Source: Candidatus Woesearchaeota archaeon (GTDB lineage: Archaea > Nanobdellota > Nanobdellia > Woesearchaeales > JAHWIC01). Taken from it: a stretch of DNA of 15,342 bases. The first letter of the stretch is position 1; each line of letters starts with the position of its first letter. The notes below the pieces were generated by a model. The model saw only the letters and a list, made by a program, of their open reading frames with translations, did no database searches and was not told the origin of the DNA. Positions 1-6,079 of this stretch are shown in pieces. The translations under genes and the position numbers were made by a program. The stretch is from assembly GCA_019322805.1 (NCBI GenBank), contig JAHWIC010000030.1, positions 1 through 15,342 of the forward strand, written 5' to 3'.

Positions 1-389
1 TTCTTCACAACACCAGCCTCAATACAATTCTTTCCATACTCAGCCCCATTACAATGCACATTTGGCTTTATTATTGATAATAGCTTTCTAGGATCTTTTT
101 CACCATATATTGTAACATAATCAACCATTTCCAAAGCAGACAAAACCTCAGCCCTGTTCATTTGGTTATTTATCGGCCTTTTTGGCCCTTTGTTAAGTTT
201 TACAGACTTATCAGAATTCAAACCAACAATTAAAATATCTCCTTGTTTTTTTGCCTCTCCCAAAAACTTAATGTGCCCAACATGCAGAATATCGAAACAG
301 CCATTACAAGTGACTATTTTCTTGTCTTGTTTTTTTAATCTGCTAACTAAGCCCTTCAGTTTATTTCTCGGTATTATTTTTTTGTTCAT
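1..389 (-). CDS. rfaE2: D-glycero-beta-D-manno-heptose-1-phosphate adenylyltransferase (HldE C-terminal/RfaE2 type), partial
   Basis: Cytidylyltransferase-like enzyme expected to join ATP and heptose 1-phosphate to make ADP-heptose. The frame, read by hand from the ATG at 387-389, stays open to the window edge for 129 codons; standalone RfaE2 domains are about 160 residues, so only the C-terminal end is missing. Residues 28-39 carry NGCFDILHVGHI, the HxGH nucleotide-binding motif. The stretch LIVGLNSDKSVK follows, then the P-x-N-x-x-x-R block (KRPINNQMNR) and the ALEMVDYV segment typical of HldE C-terminal domains. The start overlaps the gmhB stop as ATGA, so translation is probably coupled. 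In most Gram-negative bacteria this domain is fused to the heptose kinase; here the two are separate genes with gmhB between them. Nucleotide specificity (ADP rather than another base) is inferred from the family. Confidence 0.9.
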   Translation of the reverse strand, partial: MNKKIIPRNKLKGLVSRLKKQDKKIVTCNGCFDILHVGHIKFLGEAKKQGDILIVGLNSDKSVKLNKGPKRPINNQMNRAEVLSALEMVDYVTIYGEKDPRKLLSIIKPNVHCNGAEYGKNCIEAGVVK

Positions 390-913
390 TTTATTATAAA
401 TTTTACAGCCTCCAAAAAACTTTCTGTAACTAAATCAGGCTTAATGTCTACCAGTTCAGCCTTATGCTTTTTTCCATGTCCAGTCAGCATATATATGGCT
501 TTGCATCCAGCTGTTTTTCCCATCTTTATATCGTGAGGATGGTCGCCAATTACCCATGATTCTTTTAAATCAATATTAAATTCATCTACTGCTTTATTTA
601 ACAACTTTATGCTTGGCTTTCTGCAATCACACTTATCATCTGGATGGTGCGGACAATAATATGTTTTCTCTATTTTTATTCCGCATTTTTTTAATTCATC
701 TACTAAGTGGTTATTAAAGTTATGAAAATCGTCTTCGCTATAATAGCCCCTTCCAATGCCGGATTGGTTTGTTATTATGATTAGCTTAAAATCCTTCAAT
801 AATTTAAGTCCTTCAATGACCCCAGGAAATAATTTGAAATGCTCTACCTTATGAACATAACCAGGATCTTCATTCAAAACACCATCTCTGTCCAAAAACA
901 CTGCCTTATTCAT
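386..913 (-). CDS. gmhB: D-glycero-D-manno-heptose 1,7-bisphosphate 7-phosphatase (GmhB-like, HAD superfamily)
   Basis: HAD-type phosphatase that removes the 7-phosphate from heptose 1,7-bisphosphate in the cytoplasm. The 175-residue length fits GmhB. Motif I is FLDRDGVLNED, with nucleophile D8 and acid/base D10. Motif II is in IIITNQSGIGRG (T48). The zinc-binding loop C87-P-H89 followed by C95-D-C97-RKP is diagnostic for GmhB/HisB-N phosphatases. Motif III is GDHPHD (D124, D128). Histidinol-phosphate phosphatase is the main alternative, but the neighbours are the other four heptose enzymes and no histidine genes are seen, so GmhB is preferred. The gene overlaps the kinase upstream by 8 bases and the nucleotidyltransferase downstream by 4. 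Whether it prefers the alpha anomer (GDP-heptose route) or the beta anomer (ADP-heptose route) cannot be read directly; the RfaE-type partners point to beta. Confidence 0.92.
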   Translation of the reverse strand: MNKAVFLDRDGVLNEDPGYVHKVEHFKLFPGVIEGLKLLKDFKLIIITNQSGIGRGYYSEDDFHNFNNHLVDELKKCGIKIEKTYYCPHHPDDKCDCRKPSIKLLNKAVDEFNIDLKESWVIGDHPHDIKMGKTAGCKAIYMLTGHGKKHKAELVDIKPDLVTESFLEAVKFIIK

Positions 914-1883
914 TTTCCAAGCTTTCTTTTATCTCCTCTACTGATACCGCCGATGTGCCTACCTTTCCAACAGTAATTCCTGCAGCATGGTTTGCTATTA
1001 TTGCAGCTTCTTTTGTTGTTGCACCAGAAGCAAGAGCTAATGTAAGTGCTGCTGCAACCGTATCACCAGCACCAGTTACATCATAAACTTCTTTTGCCTT
1101 TGTAGGAATATGTGTAACCCCCCCATCTTTCTCAAAAAGAGACATCCCCTTTTCTCCCTTTGTTATTAGTATCGCTGAATTCAGTTTCTCGAGCAATTTA
1201 TTGCCTACTTTCACCATATCTTCATCGGACTTTACTTCAATCCCCACCATACTTGATGCCTCTTTATGATTTGGCGTTATCAAGGTAGCTCCCTGGTAAA
1301 GAGCCATATGTTTTGGCTTCGGGTCAACAACTAATATCTTGTTTTTATTTTTTACCAGCTCTGTAAGATTTTTCATTAGCTTCTCTGTTACAACTCCTTT
1401 AGCATAATCTGATACAATAACAGCATCAATCTCATTTATTTTTTGATTGACAAAATCTATAATTTTCCCCCCAATCAATTCATTTGCACCATCCACTTTC
1501 TCGTAGTCAACCCTTAATAATTGCTGGCCCATAGCAAGAATCCTTACTTTTTGTATAGTTGGCTTTGTTTCATCGTTGAAAATTCCATCCACATTAATAT
1601 TTCTTCTAGTGAATTCACGAAAAAGAATGTCTCTTGTATTATCCTTACCAACAATTCCTACCATAAATGAGCTTCCACCTAAAGCAGACAGGTTATTTGC
1701 AACATTAGCCGCACCTCCTGGAGCAAAACCCTCAGAAGTTACTTTAACAACCTGAACGGGTGCCTCTGGACTTATCCTAGAAACATCACCCACGATATAC
1801 TTATCCAGCATAACATCTCCAATAACCAAAACCTTCTTATTCTTGAATTGTTCAATTATTTTAAGTAATTTTTCTTTATCCAT
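906..1883 (-). CDS. rfaE1: D-glycero-beta-D-manno-heptose-7-phosphate kinase (HldE N-terminal/RfaE1 type, PfkB family)
   Basis: Ribokinase/PfkB-family kinase expected to phosphorylate heptose 7-phosphate at C1. The 325-residue length matches a standalone RfaE domain I. Near the N-terminus is the RfaE-specific run around DVMLDKYIVGDVSRISPEAP (residues 23-42). The PfkB substrate motif GGAANVANN is at 56-64, NPKPK-like VDPKPKH is mid-protein, and PfkB signature 2, DVTGAGDTVAAAL, has the catalytic base D274 in GAGD (271-274). The gene overlaps the epimerase before it by 8 bases and gmhB after it by 8, a sign of a compact translationally coupled operon. The separate nucleotidyltransferase gene two positions downstream supplies the other half of what is usually bifunctional HldE. 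Another PfkB sugar kinase would be the alternative, but the RISPEAP block and context make that unlikely. Confidence 0.93.
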   Translation of the reverse strand: MDKEKLLKIIEQFKNKKVLVIGDVMLDKYIVGDVSRISPEAPVQVVKVTSEGFAPGGAANVANNLSALGGSSFMVGIVGKDNTRDILFREFTRRNINVDGIFNDETKPTIQKVRILAMGQQLLRVDYEKVDGANELIGGKIIDFVNQKINEIDAVIVSDYAKGVVTEKLMKNLTELVKNKNKILVVDPKPKHMALYQGATLITPNHKEASSMVGIEVKSDEDMVKVGNKLLEKLNSAILITKGEKGMSLFEKDGGVTHIPTKAKEVYDVTGAGDTVAAALTLALASGATTKEAAIIANHAAGITVGKVGTSAVSVEEIKESLENE

Positions 1884-2772
1884 ACAACCACCGCATATAA
1901 TCTTTTATTGCATCTTTTAATAACCATTTTGCTTTAAACCCTAAAAACTTCTCAGCTCTTGTTGTATCTGCTTGTGTATGATTTTGATAAGTCCTTGGGT
2001 CATAAGGCGTATCAAAATATTCTGGCTCAAGATTAGTTCCTAAAACTTCATTTAAGACTTTGACAAGCTCATTAAAGCTTGTCGCAATTCCAGTTCCAAC
2101 ATTATAAACTCCGCTCTTTCTGGCATCTAAAGCCTTTATTGTAGCATCAACAGCATCCTTAACATAAATATGGTCTCTTTTTTGTTCTCCCATCTTAAAG
2201 ATCTTTGGCCTCTTTCCAGATTTCATCTGTTTTGATAGATGATAAACCATAGACGCAGGCCTTCCTTTAAGCGCTTCTCTTGAACCAAATACATTAAAGT
2301 ACCTTAACCCCACAATATGCATATCACCAAAATGATGAGAAGCCATCTCATCCATAATAAGCTTTGATTGCGCGTAAGCGCTCATTAATTCCTTAGGCTG
2401 CTCTTCCTTTTGTGGAGCAGGACCATTTCCATACAAGCTGCCAGTAGATGCATAGATTAACTTTGCATTATTCTTCTTTGCCAGCTCTAAGATAAACCTG
2501 AACCCCTGAACGTTTTGTCTGATAGTTTCTTTATCATCCGGGAACCTAGGATCAGTTATTGCTGCTTGATGAAATATAATATCAAATTTACCATCTATAT
2601 TAAATGGTCTAGACAGGTCCATATCAAGTACTTTTCCTTTGAAGCCCCCTATATTCTCCTTATGGCCAGAGCTGAAATTGTCTGCTATAATTACTTCGTA
2701 TCCTTGTTTTTCTAACTCTAAAGCGAGGTTGCTCCCTATAAAACCGGCTCCACCCGTCACCAATACCCTCAT
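1876..2772 (-). CDS. hldD: ADP-L-glycero-D-manno-heptose 6-epimerase (HldD/RfaD-like), extended SDR family
   Basis: NAD(P)-dependent sugar-nucleotide epimerase. The Rossmann glycine motif GGAGFIG is at 7-13, D31 ends beta-strand 2, and the SDR catalytic pair is Y133-x-x-x-K137 (YAQSK) with a serine/threonine-rich STGSLYG segment at 109-115. The C-terminal half carries features typical of HldD rather than generic UDP-glucose 4-epimerase: RYFNVFGSRE followed by KGRPASMVYHL, then KRDHIYVKDAVD, GVYNVGTG and YQNHTQAD. It would interconvert D,D- and L,D-ADP-heptose. The length of 298 is slightly below bacterial HldD (about 310-330). The gene overlaps gmhA by 4 bases (ATGA) and the kinase by 8. A 4-epimerase or dTDP-glucose-dehydratase-like role is the alternative; operon content favours HldD. 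Confidence 0.87.
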   Translation of the reverse strand: MRVLVTGGAGFIGSNLALELEKQGYEVIIADNFSSGHKENIGGFKGKVLDMDLSRPFNIDGKFDIIFHQAAITDPRFPDDKETIRQNVQGFRFILELAKKNNAKLIYASTGSLYGNGPAPQKEEQPKELMSAYAQSKLIMDEMASHHFGDMHIVGLRYFNVFGSREALKGRPASMVYHLSKQMKSGKRPKIFKMGEQKRDHIYVKDAVDATIKALDARKSGVYNVGTGIATSFNELVKVLNEVLGTNLEPEYFDTPYDPRTYQNHTQADTTRAEKFLGFKAKWLLKDAIKDYMRWLYG

Positions 2773-3335
2773 TTCAGTTCCCTCTCAATCAATTCACATA
2801 TTATATGTAAAATCATTATATGAGACTCCTGTACTCTAGGTGTGTTATTGCATGGAACAACTAATTCAACATCCGCCATTCCTTTAAGTTTTCCCCCATC
2901 TTTACCGAGTAAAGTAACAGTTTTTATCCCCAGCCCTTTTGCCTTTTCTAAGGCCTTTATAACATTGGCTGAGTTTCCGCTAGTGCTTATACCAATTAAA
3001 ACATCACCTTTTTGACCTAAAGCCTCCACCTGTCGCTCAAAAATAGTTTCAAAGCTGTAATCATTAGACCAAGCAGTCAATATAGAAGTATCAGTTGTAA
3101 GCGCAATGCATGGAAGCGCTTTTCTCTCAAGCTTAAACCTGCCAACAAGTTCTCCAGCAAGATGCTGTGCATCAGCAGCAGAACCGCCATTGCCGCAAAC
3201 CAATACTTTTTTATTACTCTTCAACGAATCTGCAATAAGATTTGCAGCATCTTGTATTCTACCTGGCAAGGTTTCAGATACCTTTTTCTTAACATCTATA
3301 CTTTCATCAATCGTCCTTTTTATATCATCAATCAT
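2769..3335 (-). CDS. gmhA: Sedoheptulose 7-phosphate isomerase (GmhA), SIS domain
   Basis: First enzyme of heptose synthesis, converting sedoheptulose 7-phosphate to D-glycero-D-manno-heptose 7-phosphate. The 188-residue length is typical. The SIS phosphosugar-binding motifs are CGNGGSAADAQH (47-58) and ISTSGNSANV (116-125). The zinc ligands of bacterial GmhA are recognisable by spacing: H58, E62, Q169 and H177 (compare E. coli H61, E65, Q172, H180). It is the promoter-proximal gene of the five-gene operon. An AGGTGAT ribosome binding site lies three bases before the ATG, and a BRE/TATA-like promoter lies about 50 bases upstream. DiaA, a related SIS protein without these zinc ligands, is excluded by the residues and the context. 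Confidence 0.94.
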   Translation of the reverse strand: MIDDIKRTIDESIDVKKKVSETLPGRIQDAANLIADSLKSNKKVLVCGNGGSAADAQHLAGELVGRFKLERKALPCIALTTDTSILTAWSNDYSFETIFERQVEALGQKGDVLIGISTSGNSANVIKALEKAKGLGIKTVTLLGKDGGKLKGMADVELVVPCNNTPRVQESHIMILHIICELIERELK

Positions 3336-3338
3336 ATT

Positions 3339-3345
3339 ATCACCT
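3339..3345 (-). promoter_or_regulatory. Ribosome binding site of gmhA
   Basis: The minus strand reads AGGTGAT three bases before the ATG. It matches seven consecutive bases of the archaeal anti-Shine-Dalgarno complement GGAGGTGAT and supports the chosen gmhA start. Confidence 0.75.
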
Positions 3346-3368
3346 AGTATGAACTTTTCATACCTAGT
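3342..3368. promoter_or_regulatory. Candidate operator: inverted repeat in the gmhA leader
   Basis: The perfect inverted repeat GTATGAACTTTTCATAC (3347-3363; 7-base arms, 3-base centre) is flanked on both sides by the direct repeat ACCTAGT (3342-3348 and 3362-3368). It covers the predicted gmhA transcription start (about 3360) and early leader. A third half-site, TTCATAC at 3447-3453, lies just before the divergent RHH gene. Such short palindromes suit ribbon-helix-helix dimers. Binding by the neighbouring RHH protein is inferred. Confidence 0.5.
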
Positions 3369-3381
3369 TAACTACAGCTTA

Positions 3382-3398
3382 TTTATAAATCTTTCGGT
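3382..3398 (-). promoter_or_regulatory. Predicted promoter of the heptose operon (BRE + TATA)
   Basis: The minus strand reads ACCGAAAG then ATTTATAAAT: a purine-rich BRE-like stretch followed by an AT-rich TATA element centred near 3386. A start site about 26 bases downstream falls near 3360, leaving a leader of about 25 bases with the AGGTGAT site. The element mirrors the one for the divergent gene (ATCGAAAGATTTAAATAG). Confidence 0.6.
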
Positions 3399-3419
3399 TT
3401 TGTGACTAATCAACTCAAA

Positions 3420-3437
3420 ATCGAAAGATTTAAATAG
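3420..3437 (+). promoter_or_regulatory. Predicted promoter of the RHH-nucleotidyltransferase gene
   Basis: ATCGAAAGATTTAAATAG has a BRE-like CGAAAG and TATA-like TTTAAATA centred near 3433. The expected start of transcription, about 26 bases on, coincides with the ATG at 3459. No Shine-Dalgarno sequence precedes that ATG, so the mRNA is probably leaderless. The half-site TTCATAC (3447-3453) sits between TATA and the start. Confidence 0.6.
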
Positions 3438-3458
3438 TAATACCTATTCATACCTTTT

Positions 3459-4193
3459 ATGGCTAAGCAAAAGATCGCTATAAGCGTTGATAATTCTCTA
3501 CTTAATGTTGTGGATAGTAAAGTTGATGGTTCTGTGATTAGGTCCAGAAGCCAGGCAATTGAATATTTCCTTAAAAAGGGCTTAACAGAGGAGTCAATAA
3601 CAACTGCTGTCCTCTTATTAAAAGGAACACAACAACATGTAGCATTAAAAAATTTTAAGGGGAAAACCCTCATAAAGAACCAGATTGAGTTCTTCTCTAA
3701 TAATGGAATAAAGAAAATCTACCTTATAACCCAAAGCCCAAAGAAAGAATTAAGGGAGGAATTAATTGATACAAATGTGGAGATTATTGAAAAAGACTCT
3801 AAAGGAAACGCACTAGCTCTTCTAGCACTTAAAGGGAAGATAAAAAGCAACTTTATTGTCATGTCTGGGGATACATACAACAATTTTGATTTGATAAAGA
3901 TGGTAAACAAGCATCTTTCCCTCAATAAGCTAGCAACGATGGGTTTAATGACTAGGGAAAAGGCCTCTGCTTATGGTACCGCAATACTTGATGGAGATTT
4001 GATAATAGACTTCCAGGAAAAAACAAAATCATTAAGCTCTCATATTGTAAATGCAGGGATATATATCTTTAAGCCAGAAATCTTTGAGTTAATCCAAGGA
4101 AACTCTTTAGAAAGAGATTTGTTTCCTAAGCTGGCCAAGATAAAAGAATTGGTTGGGTTTTTTACTTATGGTGAATATGAACACTTTACCTAG
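3459..4193 (+). CDS. Ribbon-helix-helix DNA-binding domain fused to a degenerate sugar-nucleotidyltransferase-like domain
   Basis: Residues 4-42 form a ribbon-helix-helix (CopG/NikR-like) domain: the strand KIAISVD, a helix from SLLNVVDSKV, and the second helix SRSQAIEYFLKKGL. Residues 49-244 resemble NTP_transferase enzymes: GNALALLAL (116-124) in the place of the usual G-x-A-x-A-L loop, MSGDT with metal-ligand-like D138, AYGTAILDGD, F-x-EKTK and VNAGIYIF (198-204). The signature loop, normally GGxGTRLxPLT, is replaced by LKGTQQHVALKNF, so catalysis is doubtful, and the protein stops earlier than most relatives. It is divergently transcribed from the heptose operon and convergent with the GT9 gene, 6 bases apart. 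A natural reading is a transcription factor sensing a sugar phosphate or nucleotide sugar. An active nucleotidyltransferase with a DNA-binding tail remains possible. Confidence 0.8.
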   Translation: MAKQKIAISVDNSLLNVVDSKVDGSVIRSRSQAIEYFLKKGLTEESITTAVLLLKGTQQHVALKNFKGKTLIKNQIEFFSNNGIKKIYLITQSPKKELREELIDTNVEIIEKDSKGNALALLALKGKIKSNFIVMSGDTYNNFDLIKMVNKHLSLNKLATMGLMTREKASAYGTAILDGDLIIDFQEKTKSLSSHIVNAGIYIFKPEIFELIQGNSLERDLFPKLAKIKELVGFFTYGEYEHFT

Positions 4194-4199
4194 AATAAA

Positions 4200-5345
4200 T
4201 TATAATAATTTGCTAACCGCTTTCATCACATCGTCAACTTCTATAGCATTCATGCATTTCTGATAATTTCCGCTTCTTTTCATAAACAAACAGTCAGGAA
4301 CTCGCCCTTTATGCACATTAATGCACGGACTATACTCACATACCTTTCCTTCGTATATTGAAATATTTTTTTTACCAAATGGACCAAATCTTACTGGCAA
4401 ATTTGGTCCAAACAAGCCCATTGTCTTAATTCCTTGAGCTGCTGCCATATGCATAGGTCCTGTATCATTTGATATGAAAAGTTTGCACTTTTCTATTAAA
4501 TAAAAAGTCTGCTTCAGGCTTATCCTCCCTGCAAGATTAAATGACTTATTCTTCATAGAATCCTGCACATTTCCTATGAGGTTCCTTTCATCGCCTGCTC
4601 CAATAAAGATTACTTTTGCATGATATTTCTCGATCAGCTTATCAGCTACTTTTGCAAACCTATTTCCTGACCATATTCTTGATTTAGCAGATTCAGCAGC
4701 GCCAGGTGCAATTCCGATAATCAAATCCTTTTTTGAAATCTTTAGTTTATTTAATAAGGCCTCAACTACTTGTCTATCCTTTTGGCTTACTTTCAACTTT
4801 TCCAAACTAATAACCTCGGATTTGATTCCAAGCTTTTTTACTAAATCCAAAAAAGTCTTGCTCACATGTTGCTTATCATCATATTTTACCTTATCGGTAT
4901 AAAGTAATGACCTAACTCCATGAGAATAACCAACCGTTTTTTTGCCTACAAATAATGCAATTATCGCGGAAATATTCAAGTATTCTTCCATATCAACAAC
5001 CAAATCAAACTTTCTATGATTGTTAATAATAAATTTAATTATAGAAAATACACCAAGATCAATAAGCTCTAATTTATTATAACCCTCAAAGCTTTCATAA
5101 ACATCTTTATTGCGCTGTGTAGCAAGTATAGAAATCTTAGCTTTTGGAAATTTCAATCTTAAGGCGTTTATAGCTGGAAGTGTAAGGATTGTCTCTCCAA
5201 TACCCCAGAATTGGATAACAAGAATATTTTTTATATCTGGTGGAGTTTTTTTTCTGAAAAGATTAATTAGCCCTAATATGAGACATAAAACATTTCCAAT
5301 ATATCTGTCAATAAACTTTATAATTCGTACTCCCAAGAACTTCAC
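4200..5345 (-). CDS. Glycosyltransferase family 9 (ADP-heptose:heptosyltransferase-like)
   Basis: GT-B fold enzyme of the heptosyltransferase family, 381 residues. Motifs: ILVIQFWGIGETILTLPA (41-58), where bacterial enzymes usually have GD rather than GE51 at the catalytic loop; the donor-phosphate region APGAAES with the downstream K-S-R-x-W; SNDTGPMHMAAA (292-303); and LFGPN (311-315). Four cysteines near the C-terminus (336, 341, 352, 364) match a cysteine pattern seen in many GT9 proteins. A hydrophobic N-terminal segment (about 16-30) could associate with the membrane. It starts with GTG two bases after the preceding stop, so coupling is likely; no internal ATG occurs until well inside the fold. 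Given the neighbouring ADP-heptose pathway, the donor may be ADP-heptose; acceptor unknown. E in place of D is the odd point. Confidence 0.87.
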   Translation of the reverse strand: MKFLGVRIIKFIDRYIGNVLCLILGLINLFRKKTPPDIKNILVIQFWGIGETILTLPAINALRLKFPKAKISILATQRNKDVYESFEGYNKLELIDLGVFSIIKFIINNHRKFDLVVDMEEYLNISAIIALFVGKKTVGYSHGVRSLLYTDKVKYDDKQHVSKTFLDLVKKLGIKSEVISLEKLKVSQKDRQVVEALLNKLKISKKDLIIGIAPGAAESAKSRIWSGNRFAKVADKLIEKYHAKVIFIGAGDERNLIGNVQDSMKNKSFNLAGRISLKQTFYLIEKCKLFISNDTGPMHMAAAQGIKTMGLFGPNLPVRFGPFGKKNISIYEGKVCEYSPCINVHKGRVPDCLFMKRSGNYQKCMNAIEVDDVMKAVSKLL

Positions 5346-5347
5346 CT

Positions 5348-5692
5348 CTATTTTTTCTTGGATTTTCTTAAATCCATTTCAATCTTATCGAGTCTCTCTA
5401 ATATCTCCCTAAAATACGGGTTCCGCTTGGCAGTTTCCCTTGACTCTTCTCTATAAAATCCGGCCCGGTCTTCAAGATATCCAAATAGTATCATCAACAA
5501 GACAACTGCAACATAAATCGGGATGAACCAAGCAGTTATATATATCTTAATTCCATAGTCCTGCAATTTTGAAAGAACAAGGAATAAAATCATGCCTGAG
5601 TTTATCATTGCAACCCACGACATAGTGCGTTGTATCCAAAGCTTACTGTATATTAGAACCTTCCTAAATGAAAAAAATAGCTTTAGGATCAT
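5348..5692 (-). CDS. Small two-helix membrane protein of unknown function
   Basis: I do not recognise a named family. The 114 residues contain two hydrophobic segments (about 24-43 and 51-72), then a charged, probably helical cytoplasmic tail, R76 onward, ending LDKIEMDLRKSKKK. The start overlaps the DUF2304 stop as ATGA and the GTG of the GT9 gene follows two bases after its own stop, so all three are probably translated together. The tail resembles the C-terminal helix of the DUF2304 neighbour in charge pattern, so the two may be partner subunits in a membrane glycosylation complex; that is an inference from position only. Confidence 0.75.
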   Translation of the reverse strand: MILKLFFSFRKVLIYSKLWIQRTMSWVAMINSGMILFLVLSKLQDYGIKIYITAWFIPIYVAVVLLMILFGYLEDRAGFYREESRETAKRNPYFREILERLDKIEMDLRKSKKK

Positions 5693-6018
5693 TTTCTCCT
5701 TTCGATAGCAATCTTTCTGACTATTTCTTCAAGTTTGTTCTGGTTTTTCCTTACGATGGTGTAAGTGTAAAACAAAGATCCAATCAAAAACATAAAACCC
5801 AATATTATAAAGAAATCCATAGTCCTAACTAAGCTTAAGGATTTCACTATTGGGTCTAATATTTGAGGGAATACAGCCACAATTATAAATAATATCCAAA
5901 GCGCTAACCAAAAGCTGTATTCTTTTGTTGTGAGTTCTCTCCTTTTATGATGCAGAAAAGTGTAATATATCATAAAAATACCAAATAAAGAGCCTAAAAT
6001 TTGTATTCCTAAAACCAT
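5689..6018 (-). CDS. DUF2304-family membrane protein
   Basis: The 109 residues have three predicted transmembrane segments (about 2-22, 34-54, 66-87) and a C-terminal amphipathic helix with RKNQNKLEEIVRKIAIERR, the pattern typical of DUF2304 proteins. The LVRTMDFFIILGFMFLIG loop into the third helix is also characteristic. DUF2304 genes commonly sit beside GT2 dolichol-phosphate-sugar synthase genes, as here; a role as membrane partner of the GT2 is plausible but not established. AGGTGAG lies four bases from the ATG and can be locked into a hairpin (see 6026-6049). Confidence 0.8.
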   Translation of the reverse strand: MVLGIQILGSLFGIFMIYYTFLHHKRRELTTKEYSFWLALWILFIIVAVFPQILDPIVKSLSLVRTMDFFIILGFMFLIGSLFYTYTIVRKNQNKLEEIVRKIAIERRK

Positions 6019-6025
6019 TTTCTCA

Positions 6026-6079
6026 CCTTAAAAAATTTATTTTTTAAGGCACCAGAAATTTTTAATTTCTCAGTGCCTT
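6026..6079 (-). promoter_or_regulatory. Pair of mutually exclusive hairpins between the GT2 and DUF2304 genes
   Basis: In the minus-strand transcript, AAGGCAC (6079-6073, the last codons of GT2) can pair with GTGCCTT (6052-6046), with an inner 7-base stem AGAAATT/AATTTCT closing a 3-base loop. Alternatively, ATTTTTTAAGG and CCTTAAAAAAT form an 11-base perfect stem with a 2-base loop (6026-6049). Both use bases 6046-6049, so only one can form. The second hairpin would bury AAGG of the DUF2304 ribosome binding site; the first leaves it free. Confidence 0.5.

Noticed and set aside
190..399. 69-codon plus-strand frame
   Set aside because: Antisense to the partial nucleotidyltransferase gene, which carries clear family motifs; the plus-strand translation has no recognisable features.
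4191..4215. Bidirectional terminator between the convergent RHH and GT9 genes
   Set aside because: Only 6 bases separate the genes; the AT-rich sequence there has no convincing T-tract or hairpin beyond chance.
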